This document shows positions 1 to 9,900 of a stretch of 19,691 nucleotides of DNA, piece after piece. The stretch is from assembly GCA_965603365.1 (NCBI GenBank), contig CBFDCR010000089.1:1-19691 (forward strand), read 5' to 3'. Each line of letters begins with the position of its first letter. Position 1 is the first letter of the stretch. The stretch comes from JAHELQ01 sp965603365. Its GTDB lineage: Bacteria; Acidobacteriota; Aminicenantia; UBA2199. The position numbers were made by a program, and so were the translations under genes. The notes under the pieces were generated by a model that saw only the letters and a list, made by a program, of their open reading frames with translations, did no database searches and was not told where the DNA came from.

Positions 1-65
1 TGAAGCAAATTAGCAATTCAGGGTACAAAGAAAACTTTGATGGGAAATCTAGGGTATTCGTTGTG

Positions 66-94
66 TTGAAACCTATTCGTATTTGGTCTAAAAT
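66..94 (+). promoter_or_regulatory. Sigma-70-type promoter giving a leaderless mRNA
   Basis: A TTGAAA -35 box (66-71), a 17-nt spacer and a TAAAAT -10 box (89-94) precede the first gene. If 94 is position -7, +1 falls at 101, the A of the ATG. This agrees with the absence of a spaced Shine-Dalgarno sequence; only a G-run abuts the ATG. The rest of 1-100 shows no gene. The hexamers are seen directly; the start site is inferred. Confidence 0.55.
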
Positions 95-100
95 GGGGGG

Positions 101-2515
101 ATGATTCAAAAGGATGATGTAAAACCGGCGGCTGTTGGCCTGAGAGACGCTATTGCGATTATATGTTTCTTCGTCTCCGGTTTTGTGGGACTGGTCTATG
201 AGATCTGCTGGGTACGCAAGGCCTCGCTTTCGTTTGGCTCCACTACCCTGGCGGTGAGCACGGTGATTGCCGTTTTCTTTGGCGGCCTGGCCCTGGGCAG
301 TTACATATTTGGCCGCCATTCCCAGAAGACGACGAGGCCATTAAAGGTTTATGCCGGCCTGGAAATCGGATTGGGGATTCTGATCCTTTTGAATCCAGCG
401 ATGTTTATCCTGGCCGAGGGATTCTATGGGGCACTTTACCCCTCCCTCAGCCACAGCTTCGTACTCCTGTCGTTGACTCGATTTATCCTGGTGACCATCC
501 TTATTTTACCGCCCACCATCCTGATGGGGGGAACTCTGCCCCTTTTCAGTCGGCAGTATGTGGTTCGGCAGAAAACAATATCCCGGTCGGTGGGGTTACT
601 GTACGGGATCAATACATTGGGGGCCGCTCTGGGTGGTATGGTTTGCGGCTTCTATTTAATACCCCACATCGGGATCGCTAAGACCATCTGGCTGGGGGGG
701 CTGATAAACATCCTCATCGGCTTAATCGTAGGGGGCATGCAGATTTTCTCTAAATATCTGCGTCAAGTGACCCCCACTTCGGCCTCTTTATTAAAACCGG
801 ATCATCATACCGGCCCTGCCGACCGCGATGTCTGGATGATCTATGGCCTGTTTTTTCTGTCTGGATTTACCGCCTTAGGCAATGAAATCCTGTGGGCCCG
901 CTACCTGTCGCTCATCATTCACAACACCGTCTATACGTATACTTTAACCTTGACGGTGACATTAACCGGGATCGTGCTGGGGAGTATATTGATATCCTTT
1001 ATTTCGGACCGGACATCCAAACGTGCCCTTATTTTCGGGACGGTTCATGTTCTCATCGGCATCAGCGTCTTGACCGTGCTATTGCTGCCCCCCGACACCT
1101 GGAAGGGATTCATCGATACCCAGGATTTCTTCTCTCTGTTGATGATTTTTTTAACGGTATTGCTACTACCGGCGATTCTGTCGGGAATATCCTTTCCCCT
1201 GGCCATCCGTATGGTGGTGAGACAGCCCACGCTGGCCGGGATCGGTGTGGGTAAAATGGCGGCCATCAATACCGTCGGCGGCATTGCCGGTTCGCTGGCC
1301 ATTGGCTTTATGTGGATACCTCTGTTGGGCTTGCACGACAGCCTGCTCGTTTCCACAGCCATAAGCCTCTCTATTGGCGCGGCGGCCTGGCTGCTGCTGG
1401 AACGGACTGTGAGGTTCTTTGTAAAAATCGCCATGGTGGTGACGGCGCTGTTAGTCTGGCTGGCAATTCCTTTTTTGCTGGATACCCGGCTGCCGCAGGA
1501 TTTTCTGGGGCAGCAGACAAAACTGGTGGATTTCCGTGAGGGCCTGCGCTCTCACTTAGCCGTTGTCAAATCCGACGGCAACCTGGTTCTGGAGATCGAC
1601 CGGCTGTGGCAGGGGCAAAAGAAAAAAACCCACCAGATCATGGCCGCCCATATCCCCATGCTGCTGCACCGGGACCCCAGAGATGTTCTCGTCGTCGGCA
1701 TGGGAGTCGGACAGACCGCCAGCCGTTTTTTGATGTATAACGTGGAAACGGTGGATTGTGTGGATATCGAGAGAGAGTTGTTCGACCTGGTGCGCACCTA
1801 TTTTGATACCGGTTGGCTGGCGGACCCTCGGGTAAACTTGATCGTCGAAGACGGCCGCAATTATATGGCCCATACCGAGAGGAAATACGACCTCATATCC
1901 ATTGAGATCGGGCAGATCTTTCGCCCCGGGCTGGCCTCTTTTTATACATATGATTTTTACCGACAGGTCCGCCGCCGTCTGAAAAAGAACGGCCTGGCTG
2001 CCCAGTTTTTGCCCATAGGTTCTTTCGGCCCCCACGAATTCCGGGCCGTGATCCGCAGTTTTCTGGAAGTATTTCCCCGGAGTGTGTTGTGGTACAAGAC
2101 GTCTGAATTCTTACTCATCGGCTCTGCCGACGCCCCTCTCCAGGTAACGCCCGGCCGCCTGCAGTTGCTCGACAACAACGGCGCCGTCCACCGGGATCTC
2201 GAATTTGCCTACTGGGGCGGGCCTGAGAACTGGCTCAATCGCCCGGAGGTTTTTCTGGCCGGCTTTCTATGTGGCCCCCAAAGTCTGGATCGGCTTACGG
2301 TCAAATCCTCCGTATACCGAGACGATTTACCTGTGTTGGAGTATGCTACCGCCGGTTATCAACGAAAATGGTTGTCCCATGTCGATATACTTCGACTGAT
2401 CCAACCCTACCTCGATCCCCCCCAGTTTATCCTGAAAGAAAAATTAGATTCCTCCACTCTTGCCAAAATTAAATCCATCCGCTCCAAAAACCTCAAAATG
2501 GCCAAACATTTTTGA
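101..2515 (+). CDS. Fused multi-helix (MFS-like) / spermidine-synthase-like membrane protein
   Basis: The 804-residue protein has two hydrophobic halves and a soluble C-terminal SAM-binding domain. The halves look duplicated: GFVGLVYEICWVR (near residue 27) and GFTALGNEILWAR (near 254) head equivalent helix blocks, with about 14 helices in total. The C-terminal domain has the Rossmann glycine motif GMGVGQ (533-538), an acidic end of strand 2 (VDIERE) and an EDGRNY motif. This is the layout of the fused MFS/spermidine synthase family, usually annotated as a polyamine aminopropyltransferase with membrane domain. The segment where true spermidine synthases carry a catalytic Asp reads ISIEIGQIFRPG here, so aminopropyl transfer to putrescine is doubtful and the substrate is unknown. 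ATG 101 is chosen because the promoter places +1 there. No intrinsic terminator follows, but the last 120 nt are C-rich and G-poor. Confidence 0.85.
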   Translation: MIQKDDVKPAAVGLRDAIAIICFFVSGFVGLVYEICWVRKASLSFGSTTLAVSTVIAVFFGGLALGSYIFGRHSQKTTRPLKVYAGLEIGLGILILLNPAMFILAEGFYGALYPSLSHSFVLLSLTRFILVTILILPPTILMGGTLPLFSRQYVVRQKTISRSVGLLYGINTLGAALGGMVCGFYLIPHIGIAKTIWLGGLINILIGLIVGGMQIFSKYLRQVTPTSASLLKPDHHTGPADRDVWMIYGLFFLSGFTALGNEILWARYLSLIIHNTVYTYTLTLTVTLTGIVLGSILISFISDRTSKRALIFGTVHVLIGISVLTVLLLPPDTWKGFIDTQDFFSLLMIFLTVLLLPAILSGISFPLAIRMVVRQPTLAGIGVGKMAAINTVGGIAGSLAIGFMWIPLLGLHDSLLVSTAISLSIGAAAWLLLERTVRFFVKIAMVVTALLVWLAIPFLLDTRLPQDFLGQQTKLVDFREGLRSHLAVVKSDGNLVLEIDRLWQGQKKKTHQIMAAHIPMLLHRDPRDVLVVGMGVGQTASRFLMYNVETVDCVDIERELFDLVRTYFDTGWLADPRVNLIVEDGRNYMAHTERKYDLISIEIGQIFRPGLASFYTYDFYRQVRRRLKKNGLAAQFLPIGSFGPHEFRAVIRSFLEVFPRSVLWYKTSEFLLIGSADAPLQVTPGRLQLLDNNGAVHRDLEFAYWGGPENWLNRPEVFLAGFLCGPQSLDRLTVKSSVYRDDLPVLEYATAGYQRKWLSHVDILRLIQPYLDPPQFILKEKLDSSTLAKIKSIRSKNLKMAKHF

Positions 2516-2587
2516 ACCAATATCCTGGTACTCCACAATTAAGAATCATTTTTCTGGCCATCTTTTTTCTGTCAAAACTTACTAAAA

Positions 2588-2600
2588 CGTAATAATTACG
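2588..2600. repeat. 13-bp perfect dyad upstream of the rplS promoter
   Basis: CGTAAT-A-ATTACG reads the same on both strands and ends 9 bp before the rplS -35 box. The octamer AAAACGTA that runs into it (2584-2591) recurs at 2624-2631 inside the promoter spacer, 40 bp apart. It could be an operator for the rplS unit. That role is inferred from position only. Confidence 0.35.
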
Positions 2601-2609
2601 GCAATTGTA

Positions 2610-2638
2610 TTGAAATGTAGGCCAAAACGTAGTAAAAT
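2610..2638 (+). promoter_or_regulatory. Promoter of the rplS-rnhB-TPR-sigma54 activator unit
   Basis: TTGAAA (2610-2615), a 17-nt spacer and TAAAAT (2633-2638) repeat exactly the two hexamers and the spacing seen at 66-94. Predicted +1 is about 2645, leaving a 39-nt leader with GAGGAG before the rplS ATG. Four genes follow with gaps or overlaps of at most 2 nt, so one transcript probably carries them all. Confidence 0.6.
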
Positions 2639-2683
2639 AGAAAGCCGATTCGGTTCTAATGTTTACGATTGAGGAGAAGTAGA

Positions 2684-3199
2684 ATGCCGGACAAGAAAGA
2701 AGAGAAAAGCACAGCCGAGGCTGAAGCCCAGGAGTCTGAAGAGAAAGTGCAGAAGGCGAAGGCAAAAACAGAAGAAGAAGAAGAAAAAGAAGCGAAGGCA
2801 AAGGAAAAGGCCGACGAGATAAAAGAGGAAGCCAAAGTAGAAGAGGCAGCAGAAAAAGAAGGCATCGGGGATCTGAACTTTTATGCCGGGGTCAGAGATG
2901 ACCTGCCGGAAATCAGGTCCGGCGATGTATTGAGGGTATTTTACAGTGTTGTTGAAGGCGGCAAAACCAGGACCCAGGTTTTTGAAGGCGTTGTGATAGC
3001 GATCAAAAATAGAGGGATATCCAAAACCATCACTGTCAGAAAGACATCTTTTGGCATTTCGGTGGAGCGAATTTTCCCGTTGAATTCCAGACTGATTCAA
3101 AAGATTGAAGTCAAAAAACATTCAAAAGTGAGACGGGCGAAACTCTATTATCTCAGAAAGTTGAAGGGGAAGAAAGCCAGGCTAAAAGAACTGAGGTAA
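2684..3199 (+). CDS. rplS: 50S ribosomal protein L19 (bL19) with N-terminal extension
   Basis: bL19 sits at the 30S-50S interface of the ribosome. The core runs from about residue 68 (GVRDDLPEIRSGD) through FEGVVIAIKNRG and ISVERIFPLNSRLI to KVRRAKLYYLRKLKGKKARL, all diagnostic of L19. The protein has 171 residues where 115-120 is usual. The extra 55-60 residues are N-terminal, low in complexity and almost entirely Lys, Glu and Ala, and should form a charged helix or be disordered. ATG 2684 is preferred over TTG 2669 because GAGGAG (2671-2676) lies 7 nt before it. In most bacteria rplS follows rimM-trmD; here a membrane-protein gene precedes it and it has its own promoter, but the downstream rnhB neighbour is kept. 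Confidence 0.95.
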   Translation: MPDKKEEKSTAEAEAQESEEKVQKAKAKTEEEEEKEAKAKEKADEIKEEAKVEEAAEKEGIGDLNFYAGVRDDLPEIRSGDVLRVFYSVVEGGKTRTQVFEGVVIAIKNRGISKTITVRKTSFGISVERIFPLNSRLIQKIEVKKHSKVRRAKLYYLRKLKGKKARLKELR

Positions 3200-3795
3200 T
3201 GTGCGACTATGAAATAGAGAAGGCCCTGCTGAAGAAGGGAATCGAAAACATTTGCGGTGTGGATGAAGTAGGCCGGGGCGCTCTGTTTGGGCCAGTTGTG
3301 GCCGGAGCTGTTATTCTGGACCCCAATCGGTTGAATGAGGAGATCAAGGATTCTAAGAAATTAAGCCATCAAAAGCGGCTGTTATTGGCCCGGGACATTT
3401 ATCGAACGGCCCGGGCCTATTCGATCGGCTGGTGCTGGAATGATGAGATTGATCAAATGAATATTTTACAGGCCACCAGGGTGGCGATGAAAATGGCGGT
3501 CAGGAGATTGCAAATTAATCCTGATTATGCTTTAATAGACGGTATGGAGCCGGATTTTTTTGACGTTCCCGGGGAAGGAATCATCAACGGAGATAATCGG
3601 AGTATATCTATCGCGGCGGCTTCCATCATCGCCAAAGTGTTCAGGGATACGTTGGTGATCTCTTTTTCCAGATTTTTCCCCGCCTATGATTTTGAAAATA
3701 ATAAAGGATATCCTACTCAAAAACACTTAAATGTGATATCATTAGAGGGTATAACGGAGTTCCATCGTAAAAGCTTTAAAGTTAAAGGTTGTTAG
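3199..3795 (+). CDS. rnhB: Ribonuclease HII
   Basis: The enzyme cuts the RNA strand of RNA-DNA hybrids and removes misincorporated ribonucleotides in the cytoplasm, using a divalent metal. The 198-residue protein has the family motifs in order: GVDEVGRG with catalytic Asp22-Glu23, LIDG with Asp114, GDNRSISIAAASIIAKVFRD with the last acidic residue at 150, then GYPTQKH and HRKSF. The usual GRGPLAGPVV reads GRGALFGPVV here. Its ATG overlaps the rplS stop (TAATG), so translation is coupled. The rplS-rnhB pair is common in bacteria. Confidence 0.95.
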   Translation: MCDYEIEKALLKKGIENICGVDEVGRGALFGPVVAGAVILDPNRLNEEIKDSKKLSHQKRLLLARDIYRTARAYSIGWCWNDEIDQMNILQATRVAMKMAVRRLQINPDYALIDGMEPDFFDVPGEGIINGDNRSISIAAASIIAKVFRDTLVISFSRFFPAYDFENNKGYPTQKHLNVISLEGITEFHRKSFKVKGC

Positions 3796-3797
3796 CC

Positions 3798-6700
3798 ATG
3801 GCAGCAGATAATAGATTAGCATTGCTTAAACAAGCCAATAAATTCGTTCGCCAGGGAAAGAATGAGAATGCCATCAAAGCATTCAGGAAAATATTGGAAA
3901 TAAAGCCCAACGATCTTGAAATTCGCAGGATTGTCGGAGACCTTGAGCTAAAAGAACACAACACCTCCGGCGCGGTGGAACAATTTGAGTGGATTGCCGA
4001 CTATTATTTAAAAGAGGGCTTTTTTACCAAGGCCATTGCCATGTTTAAGCGAATTACCAGGATTGATCCCAATTATGAAGGGGTCTCTTTCAAACTGGCA
4101 GATTTGTATACCAAACAGGGATTGGTTATCGAAGCCAAACAGATTTACCTTGATCTGGCCGAAGAGTACAAGCGAAAACAGAATCATAAAAAAGCCCTCG
4201 ACATGTACAAAAAGATATTGGAGTTTGACCGCAATAATATCAAGATGAGGCTGCTTTTGGCCGACAATTATTTAAGAGAAGGATTGGAAGATAATGCCGT
4301 AACGGAATATTTGACGGCCTCCGATATCCTGATTAATAAAAAGGACTTCAAAAGGGCGGAGGAATTGCTTACCAGGATTTTTGAGAAGTCCAAAAATTTC
4401 AAAATCATTGAAAAGCTGGCCAATTGTTATACGGTACAGCGAGATGACCAGAAGGCCATTGATTTACTCAAATCCCTGGGGCAAGGCCTTTATCAACATA
4501 TTAATCTACTCAAGATCTTAGGGGAATTATATTTTAGAAATGATTTGCTGGAGGAAGCCGAACAGATTTATAAGAAGATTACCGAAATCGATTCGGAAGA
4601 GAAAGAGGTCATTTTAAAGCTTGGTAAAGTTTATTTGCAAAGAAAAGAATATGATAAAACGTATGAGCTGTTTTTACCGGTTATTGATAAATCTATTTCA
4701 GACAATAAGTTTGAAGAGGCCACCTCCTTATTGCGTTTTATTATCGCCTCCAATGCCACCCATCTGCCGGCGTTGACCAAATTGGCTGAAATATTTAAAT
4801 CGAGCGGTAAGAGGAACAATTTAATCGCCCTCTATGAGTCTTTGATTCCCATTTATGAAGAAAAAAATATGCGCAAGGAGTTAGAGGGCATACTGGAAGA
4901 ATTGATTGAGTTGTCCGATTCAGCCTTTACCTACCAGGAACAGTTATCGAAATTGAGGGGGCGGGAAATGGCTGAAGAGGCGGAAAAGGAGGCGGAGCAG
5001 GAAGATGATCGGCGGGCAGAGTTTATTCGGTTTAACCTTCGGGTGGTGGAGGATGCCCTGAAGGCCAGCGATTATGAAAAGGCAATCGATGTCTTAAAAA
5101 AGACCAGGAAATCGTTTCCCGCTAATATAGAGATCAGATTAAAGGCCCTGGAGATATATCAGAAGCTAAACAAGGTTGATTTGATGGTAGATGAAGGCGT
5201 GGGTTTGTTAGATCTCTACAAGGAGATGAATAACCAGGACGAGTATAATAAGTTGTTGGACAAGCTAATAACCATAAAACCCACTGATCCACGATTGGTG
5301 GAAATGACATTAAATGAGAAGACGAATATTGAAATTGATTTTGATCATGAAGAACTCGAGGAACAGATGAGTGAGATCAGCCCCTCAAATTTAAAGGAAT
5401 TTGAATTTGCACCCGAAGAGGGGCCGGAGGATGATGTGTTTCTTCTCTCGGATGAACAGAGCATATCTCCGGCAATAAAGGAAGGAGAAGATGAATATTC
5501 GAAGAGCTTCACATCTTATTTGTCGGAACTCGATTTTTATATTAACGATGGCTATTTCGGGGACGCCGATAATTTGATCGATGAACTTAAGCAAAAATAT
5601 CCCGGCAATGATCTGCTGCTTGCCAGAATAGAGAGGTTTGAAAAGGAGAGGATTCGTCGCTCCTCAAAAGAGGAAGACCTGGTGTTAATGGATGAGGAAA
5701 ATAAAGCTATAGAGGTGGAAGACAGTACCGATGCCGGTCACACCAAGAGCTCTGAATTTGAGAGTAAGAGTTTTTTTGAGATCTCTGACGAAAGCGAAAG
5801 GGATTATGAAATGGATCCCGCTTCATTAACCGACCGGATTGAACGGAATCCTTCGCAGACAATTTTTAAAGATATCGATAGCGAGATGGTGTCAGAACCC
5901 GATTCTATTCAGTTGGAAGAGGAAGACGGCATACAAATGGTTTCAGCCGGTGATGAAGAAGACCATTTTGAAATCAAGTCTTCCATTTCAGAAGAGAGCC
6001 AGATGGTCCAGGAATATGAAGATTCCAGAGTAGGGATGGAAATCGATCATTTAGATCAGAGTGACGAGATTAAGGTGGCTAAAGAGGATGGGGGGGACCT
6101 GGATAATGTTGCTTTTGAAATTGAGATGGAGGGGCCAGAGAAGACCGATGATCTGCCGATTTATGAAATTGATAAAGAACAGTTGATCCAATCCCCATCG
6201 GCAGAATCGAAAGAAACAAGCGGCGACATTCAGTTCGCTTCCAGCAGCGAATTTCTGGACATTGACGGTATTATGGCCGAAGACGATTCCAGGGGAACTA
6301 CGGACTCCCCCTTTCAAGAGGTGGAGAAACAGGATTTATCGGCATTTGAAAATGACGAGGAATTGTTGGGAGAGGATTCATTGCTGCTGGAGGTGGAAGA
6401 TTATTTTGAGATCGAAAAGAATGTGAAAGAGGAGTTAGAATCTATTGGCTTCTGGGTCAAAGAACTGGAAAGACAACGGACCTCCACCATCGAGAAAAAT
6501 ATGAAAGAGATTTTCCAGGAGTTTAAAAAGGGAGTGGAGGAGAAAATCGGCCAGGAAGATTATGATACCAGATACAATCTGGGCATTGCTTATAAAGAGA
6601 TGGGTTTATTGGAGGAAGCCATTCATGAGTTCTTAATTTCCGCCAAGCATCCGGCTAAATTTTTTGATTCGGCAGGCCTGCTGGGAATGTGTTTTCGGGA

Positions 6701-6935
6701 AAAGGGGATGTTTGACGACGCTATCAATTGGTTTGACAAGGCCCTTGAGACCCCGGAGAGGAAAGAGGAAGAATACCTGGCTATCCGATATGAATTGGCC
6801 TTAACGTTCAGATTGAAAGAAGACTACAATTCTGCTGTCAAAATGATAAAAGAAATAAAAAAAGTAAATCCTAATTTTCGGGATGTCGACAAATTACAAA
6901 AGGAGCTAACGGCTAAACTTCAGGATAGCAGGTGA
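3798..6935 (+). CDS. Large TPR protein with acidic linker and conserved C-terminal TPR block
   Basis: The protein has 1045 residues in three parts. Residues 1 to about 370 are consecutive tetratricopeptide repeats, for example AIKAFRKILEIKPNDLEIR and KALDMYKKILEFDRNN. About 520-865 is a strongly acidic, probably disordered linker in which short hydrophobic islands recur (FFEIS, HFEIK, AFEIE, YFEIE). About 900-1045 is a second TPR block beginning KGVEEKIGQEDYDTRYNLGIAYKE. That block resembles the C-terminus of large TPR proteins known from Geobacter and myxobacteria. There is no signal peptide, so it is probably a cytoplasmic scaffold. ATG 3798 is preferred to TTG 3789 because AAAGG lies 9 nt upstream; rnhB ends 2 nt before. 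Its stop overlaps the GTG of the sigma-54 activator, so the two products probably work together. The partner is unknown. Confidence 0.85.
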   Translation: MAADNRLALLKQANKFVRQGKNENAIKAFRKILEIKPNDLEIRRIVGDLELKEHNTSGAVEQFEWIADYYLKEGFFTKAIAMFKRITRIDPNYEGVSFKLADLYTKQGLVIEAKQIYLDLAEEYKRKQNHKKALDMYKKILEFDRNNIKMRLLLADNYLREGLEDNAVTEYLTASDILINKKDFKRAEELLTRIFEKSKNFKIIEKLANCYTVQRDDQKAIDLLKSLGQGLYQHINLLKILGELYFRNDLLEEAEQIYKKITEIDSEEKEVILKLGKVYLQRKEYDKTYELFLPVIDKSISDNKFEEATSLLRFIIASNATHLPALTKLAEIFKSSGKRNNLIALYESLIPIYEEKNMRKELEGILEELIELSDSAFTYQEQLSKLRGREMAEEAEKEAEQEDDRRAEFIRFNLRVVEDALKASDYEKAIDVLKKTRKSFPANIEIRLKALEIYQKLNKVDLMVDEGVGLLDLYKEMNNQDEYNKLLDKLITIKPTDPRLVEMTLNEKTNIEIDFDHEELEEQMSEISPSNLKEFEFAPEEGPEDDVFLLSDEQSISPAIKEGEDEYSKSFTSYLSELDFYINDGYFGDADNLIDELKQKYPGNDLLLARIERFEKERIRRSSKEEDLVLMDEENKAIEVEDSTDAGHTKSSEFESKSFFEISDESERDYEMDPASLTDRIERNPSQTIFKDIDSEMVSEPDSIQLEEEDGIQMVSAGDEEDHFEIKSSISEESQMVQEYEDSRVGMEIDHLDQSDEIKVAKEDGGDLDNVAFEIEMEGPEKTDDLPIYEIDKEQLIQSPSAESKETSGDIQFASSSEFLDIDGIMAEDDSRGTTDSPFQEVEKQDLSAFENDEELLGEDSLLLEVEDYFEIEKNVKEELESIGFWVKELERQRTSTIEKNMKEIFQEFKKGVEEKIGQEDYDTRYNLGIAYKEMGLLEEAIHEFLISAKHPAKFFDSAGLLGMCFREKGMFDDAINWFDKALETPERKEEEYLAIRYELALTFRLKEDYNSAVKMIKEIKKVNPNFRDVDKLQKELTAKLQDSR

Positions 6936-9900
6936 AGTCTGAAAGATCTAAAAAACCAATCGAAGACAAGTACCATTCGCTGTTCAGGGAAATCGCCGAT
7001 TCGGATTTAAGCCCGAGGGTAATTTCCTTTTCCGATGTCTATCTAAATCGTTTGAATGAAGTCTTTCGCTTCCGTTCCAATTTGGTCCAGAGCCTCGTCT
7101 TTTTTTATCACAATAATTTTGAAATTAGTATTCTGGCCGAGGCCGTCATCCCATCGGAAGCAAACGAATTATACCGCCTGTCCGCTGAAGATGCCGGGAG
7201 AATATTTGTTCAAACTATCGCCGCCTACGAAATGTCGAAATCCCTGGGACTGGATTTTATTGATTTTTCTAAGTTCCAGATCTCCCCCGATCTCAGCATC
7301 AAATTTTCTCTGGCACTGGATGGGCAAGAAGCGGCCTCGTTGACCGATATCGTCGGCCTATTTAAACAGCATCAGGCCTTTAACGACCTCGATGAGAGAA
7401 ATTTTAAGGAAGTTTTTTTAAGATTAAAACGGCGGCACACCCTGGTTGAAGATTATTTTTATGCCTACCGGTATGACGATTTTGCCTCCAATATACTCAA
7501 TCAATATCCGTTGACGGATTTGCGGCACGGTGCTAATGTTAAAATAAAGATCAAGACCGAAAATGAGATACAAAAAAAACTCGTCCGGATCAATCTGTAT
7601 CAGCACCTCTTTAGCGGAGATATTCTGTTCGTGAATGTTGATAGAAAGAGACATGGCGTTCGGGAAGCCCTGTCGAGAATTGTGTCGGAGCAGTGGCATG
7701 CCCCTGACGATTTCGATGATTTTGTGGGTTTAGGGGAGCAGATAAAATTTTACCTCAACACATCTTCTTTCCAGTCCATTGTTCTGGTAGTTGATTGCCT
7801 GGAGACCCGAGAGGATACTCAGCTTGTCAAGTATCTCCTGGATTCATCGGGGATTTCCAATATAACTTTTATTCTGCTGGGGGAAAATGACGATGTCGAT
7901 TTTGATTTAGAATTGAAAGATAAGCCGAAGAATTTGCTCAGAGAATATTTTCCAAACGACTTGAAAGGGGAGAAGGCGATAGCGACGACCATCAGGAATC
8001 GAACAGGTTCGTTGGATCTCAAAATAAAAGATCTGGTAAAAACCCGGCAAACAGATGAATTGAAGAGGCTCTTAAAAAAATTTATTAAAAGGGAGGAATT
8101 TGAAACAGAGTTGGGTACCGGTATAGCGACGATTCTGGATCACCAGAAAATGCTGTCGGCGGATCGGGAGCTGCTGGAATTGTTTACCGAAATTCTCATC
8201 AAAGAGGGACATTTTGACATGGCAAAGGAGGTCATAGCCAACCACCGGGAGAAAAATCCGGTTTATCTGGATCTAAAACAGGCCCACCTGTTGATGCTGG
8301 ATAAAGATTATCCACAGATGAGTCAAAGACTAACGGGAATCGGAAAGAGTCTGCCCGATCGATTAAAAGATGAATTCCATTACCTCGAGTATGTCTATTT
8401 CGATAAGACGGGGAACCAGACCGAAGCAGGCCTTCATTTTAAAAAAATCGAGGGAGATTTTTTTGCTCACCGGGCCCGTCTGTACATGAGTGACCAACTG
8501 ATCTATGGGGGAGAGTTTGATTCGGTAGAGGCAATCCTCAATCAGGTGATCCTGTTTTTCAGGAAATACGGTTATTTCCAGGAAGAAATCGAAGCCAGGA
8601 GCCAGGTGGCCAAGATGCTCCGGGAGAAGGGCGATTCTGACCGGGCCCGGAGATTATATCAGAACATCTTTATCAGGAGTGAGATTAAAAATCACCATCT
8701 TTTAGCCGGTAATTTGTGTGTGGATCTGGGAAATTTATACTTTTCCCAGGACGATTTTGTACCGGCTGAATACTGGTACCAAAAGGCATTGAGAAAATTT
8801 CGGCGCCTGAAAAATAAGAATGGCGAATTACTGGCCAGATCCAACCTGGCGGAGATTGATAAGATCCAGGGGAATTGGCCGGCGGTGGAGAAGTTTTTTA
8901 AGACAATCCTGAAATATGATCAGGAAAAGAATGCGATTGAACCGATGGCGGTGGATTTTTTCAATATCGCCCACCTGGAATTTATAAGACGCCATCTTTC
9001 CAGGGCGCTGGCGCTTGTCGATAAGGCGATCTCTATGTTTGAACAAAAGAAAAATTTCAACTACCTGATTGAATCGCATTTTTTGAAGTTGAAGATCGCG
9101 ATGTTAATGCCCTCGAAAGATGTCGATCCGGGATTTTTTCAATTGCATGTGGGCATTTTAAGTCACGATCAGAAGATTACTCTGCGACTTCTGGAGTTTT
9201 TAAAGGGCAATATCTCTGAGGAAAAAAATGATCTCATCATGGGCGAGGTCGGGAAAATGAAGTCGAAAACCCGGCAATTTGAGCTATTGATTTTATTGAT
9301 GGAACGATATAATATGCCGGCGTTTCTGGAACGACTCAGGGAGTTGTCAAAAAGATTAAGCGGTAAGGGCAGGAACTATTTTTACTACGAGTATTATTAT
9401 ATTTATTTTCAGCATTTAAGAAATCCCGAAGAAACCGATGAGGACCAGATCGATATCTTTTACGAGATGTTCTATTTTTTTCTTAGAAATAAAAGAAAGA
9501 TATCCCCGGAGATATTAAACCTGAAAAAGTACTTTGACGAGCGTGATTCCGTCTTTGATATATTTAAGACCGCCGAACTGGTGGGGGATTCGATTCAGTG
9601 GCGGGTCCCGGAAGACTTCTTCAAGAGCTTTTTAGGTGAAATCAAGAAGAGCATCCGGCTGAATTTAGTCAGGCTGATTTTGTACGACGAGGGAGAGCTC
9701 TTATTTCAGTTTTCAAATATTCATGAATATTACGATCTGACTGACGAAATCATGGCCAGAGCCGTTTCTTCTGCCCAGCATTTGAACCTAAAGCTGGAGG
9801 ATATAAAGGCAGCCTGCCGAAGTCAAGAACGGGCCTTTTATCCTTATAAGAATACCAAAGTGCTGTTGTGGAAAATTTCAAATTCTCTTTTTGGCGTTTT

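Noticed and set aside
2663..3121. 152-codon - strand frame with long Phe runs
   Set aside because: The Phe runs are the antisense of the Lys/Glu-rich extension of bL19, whose + strand reading is certain.
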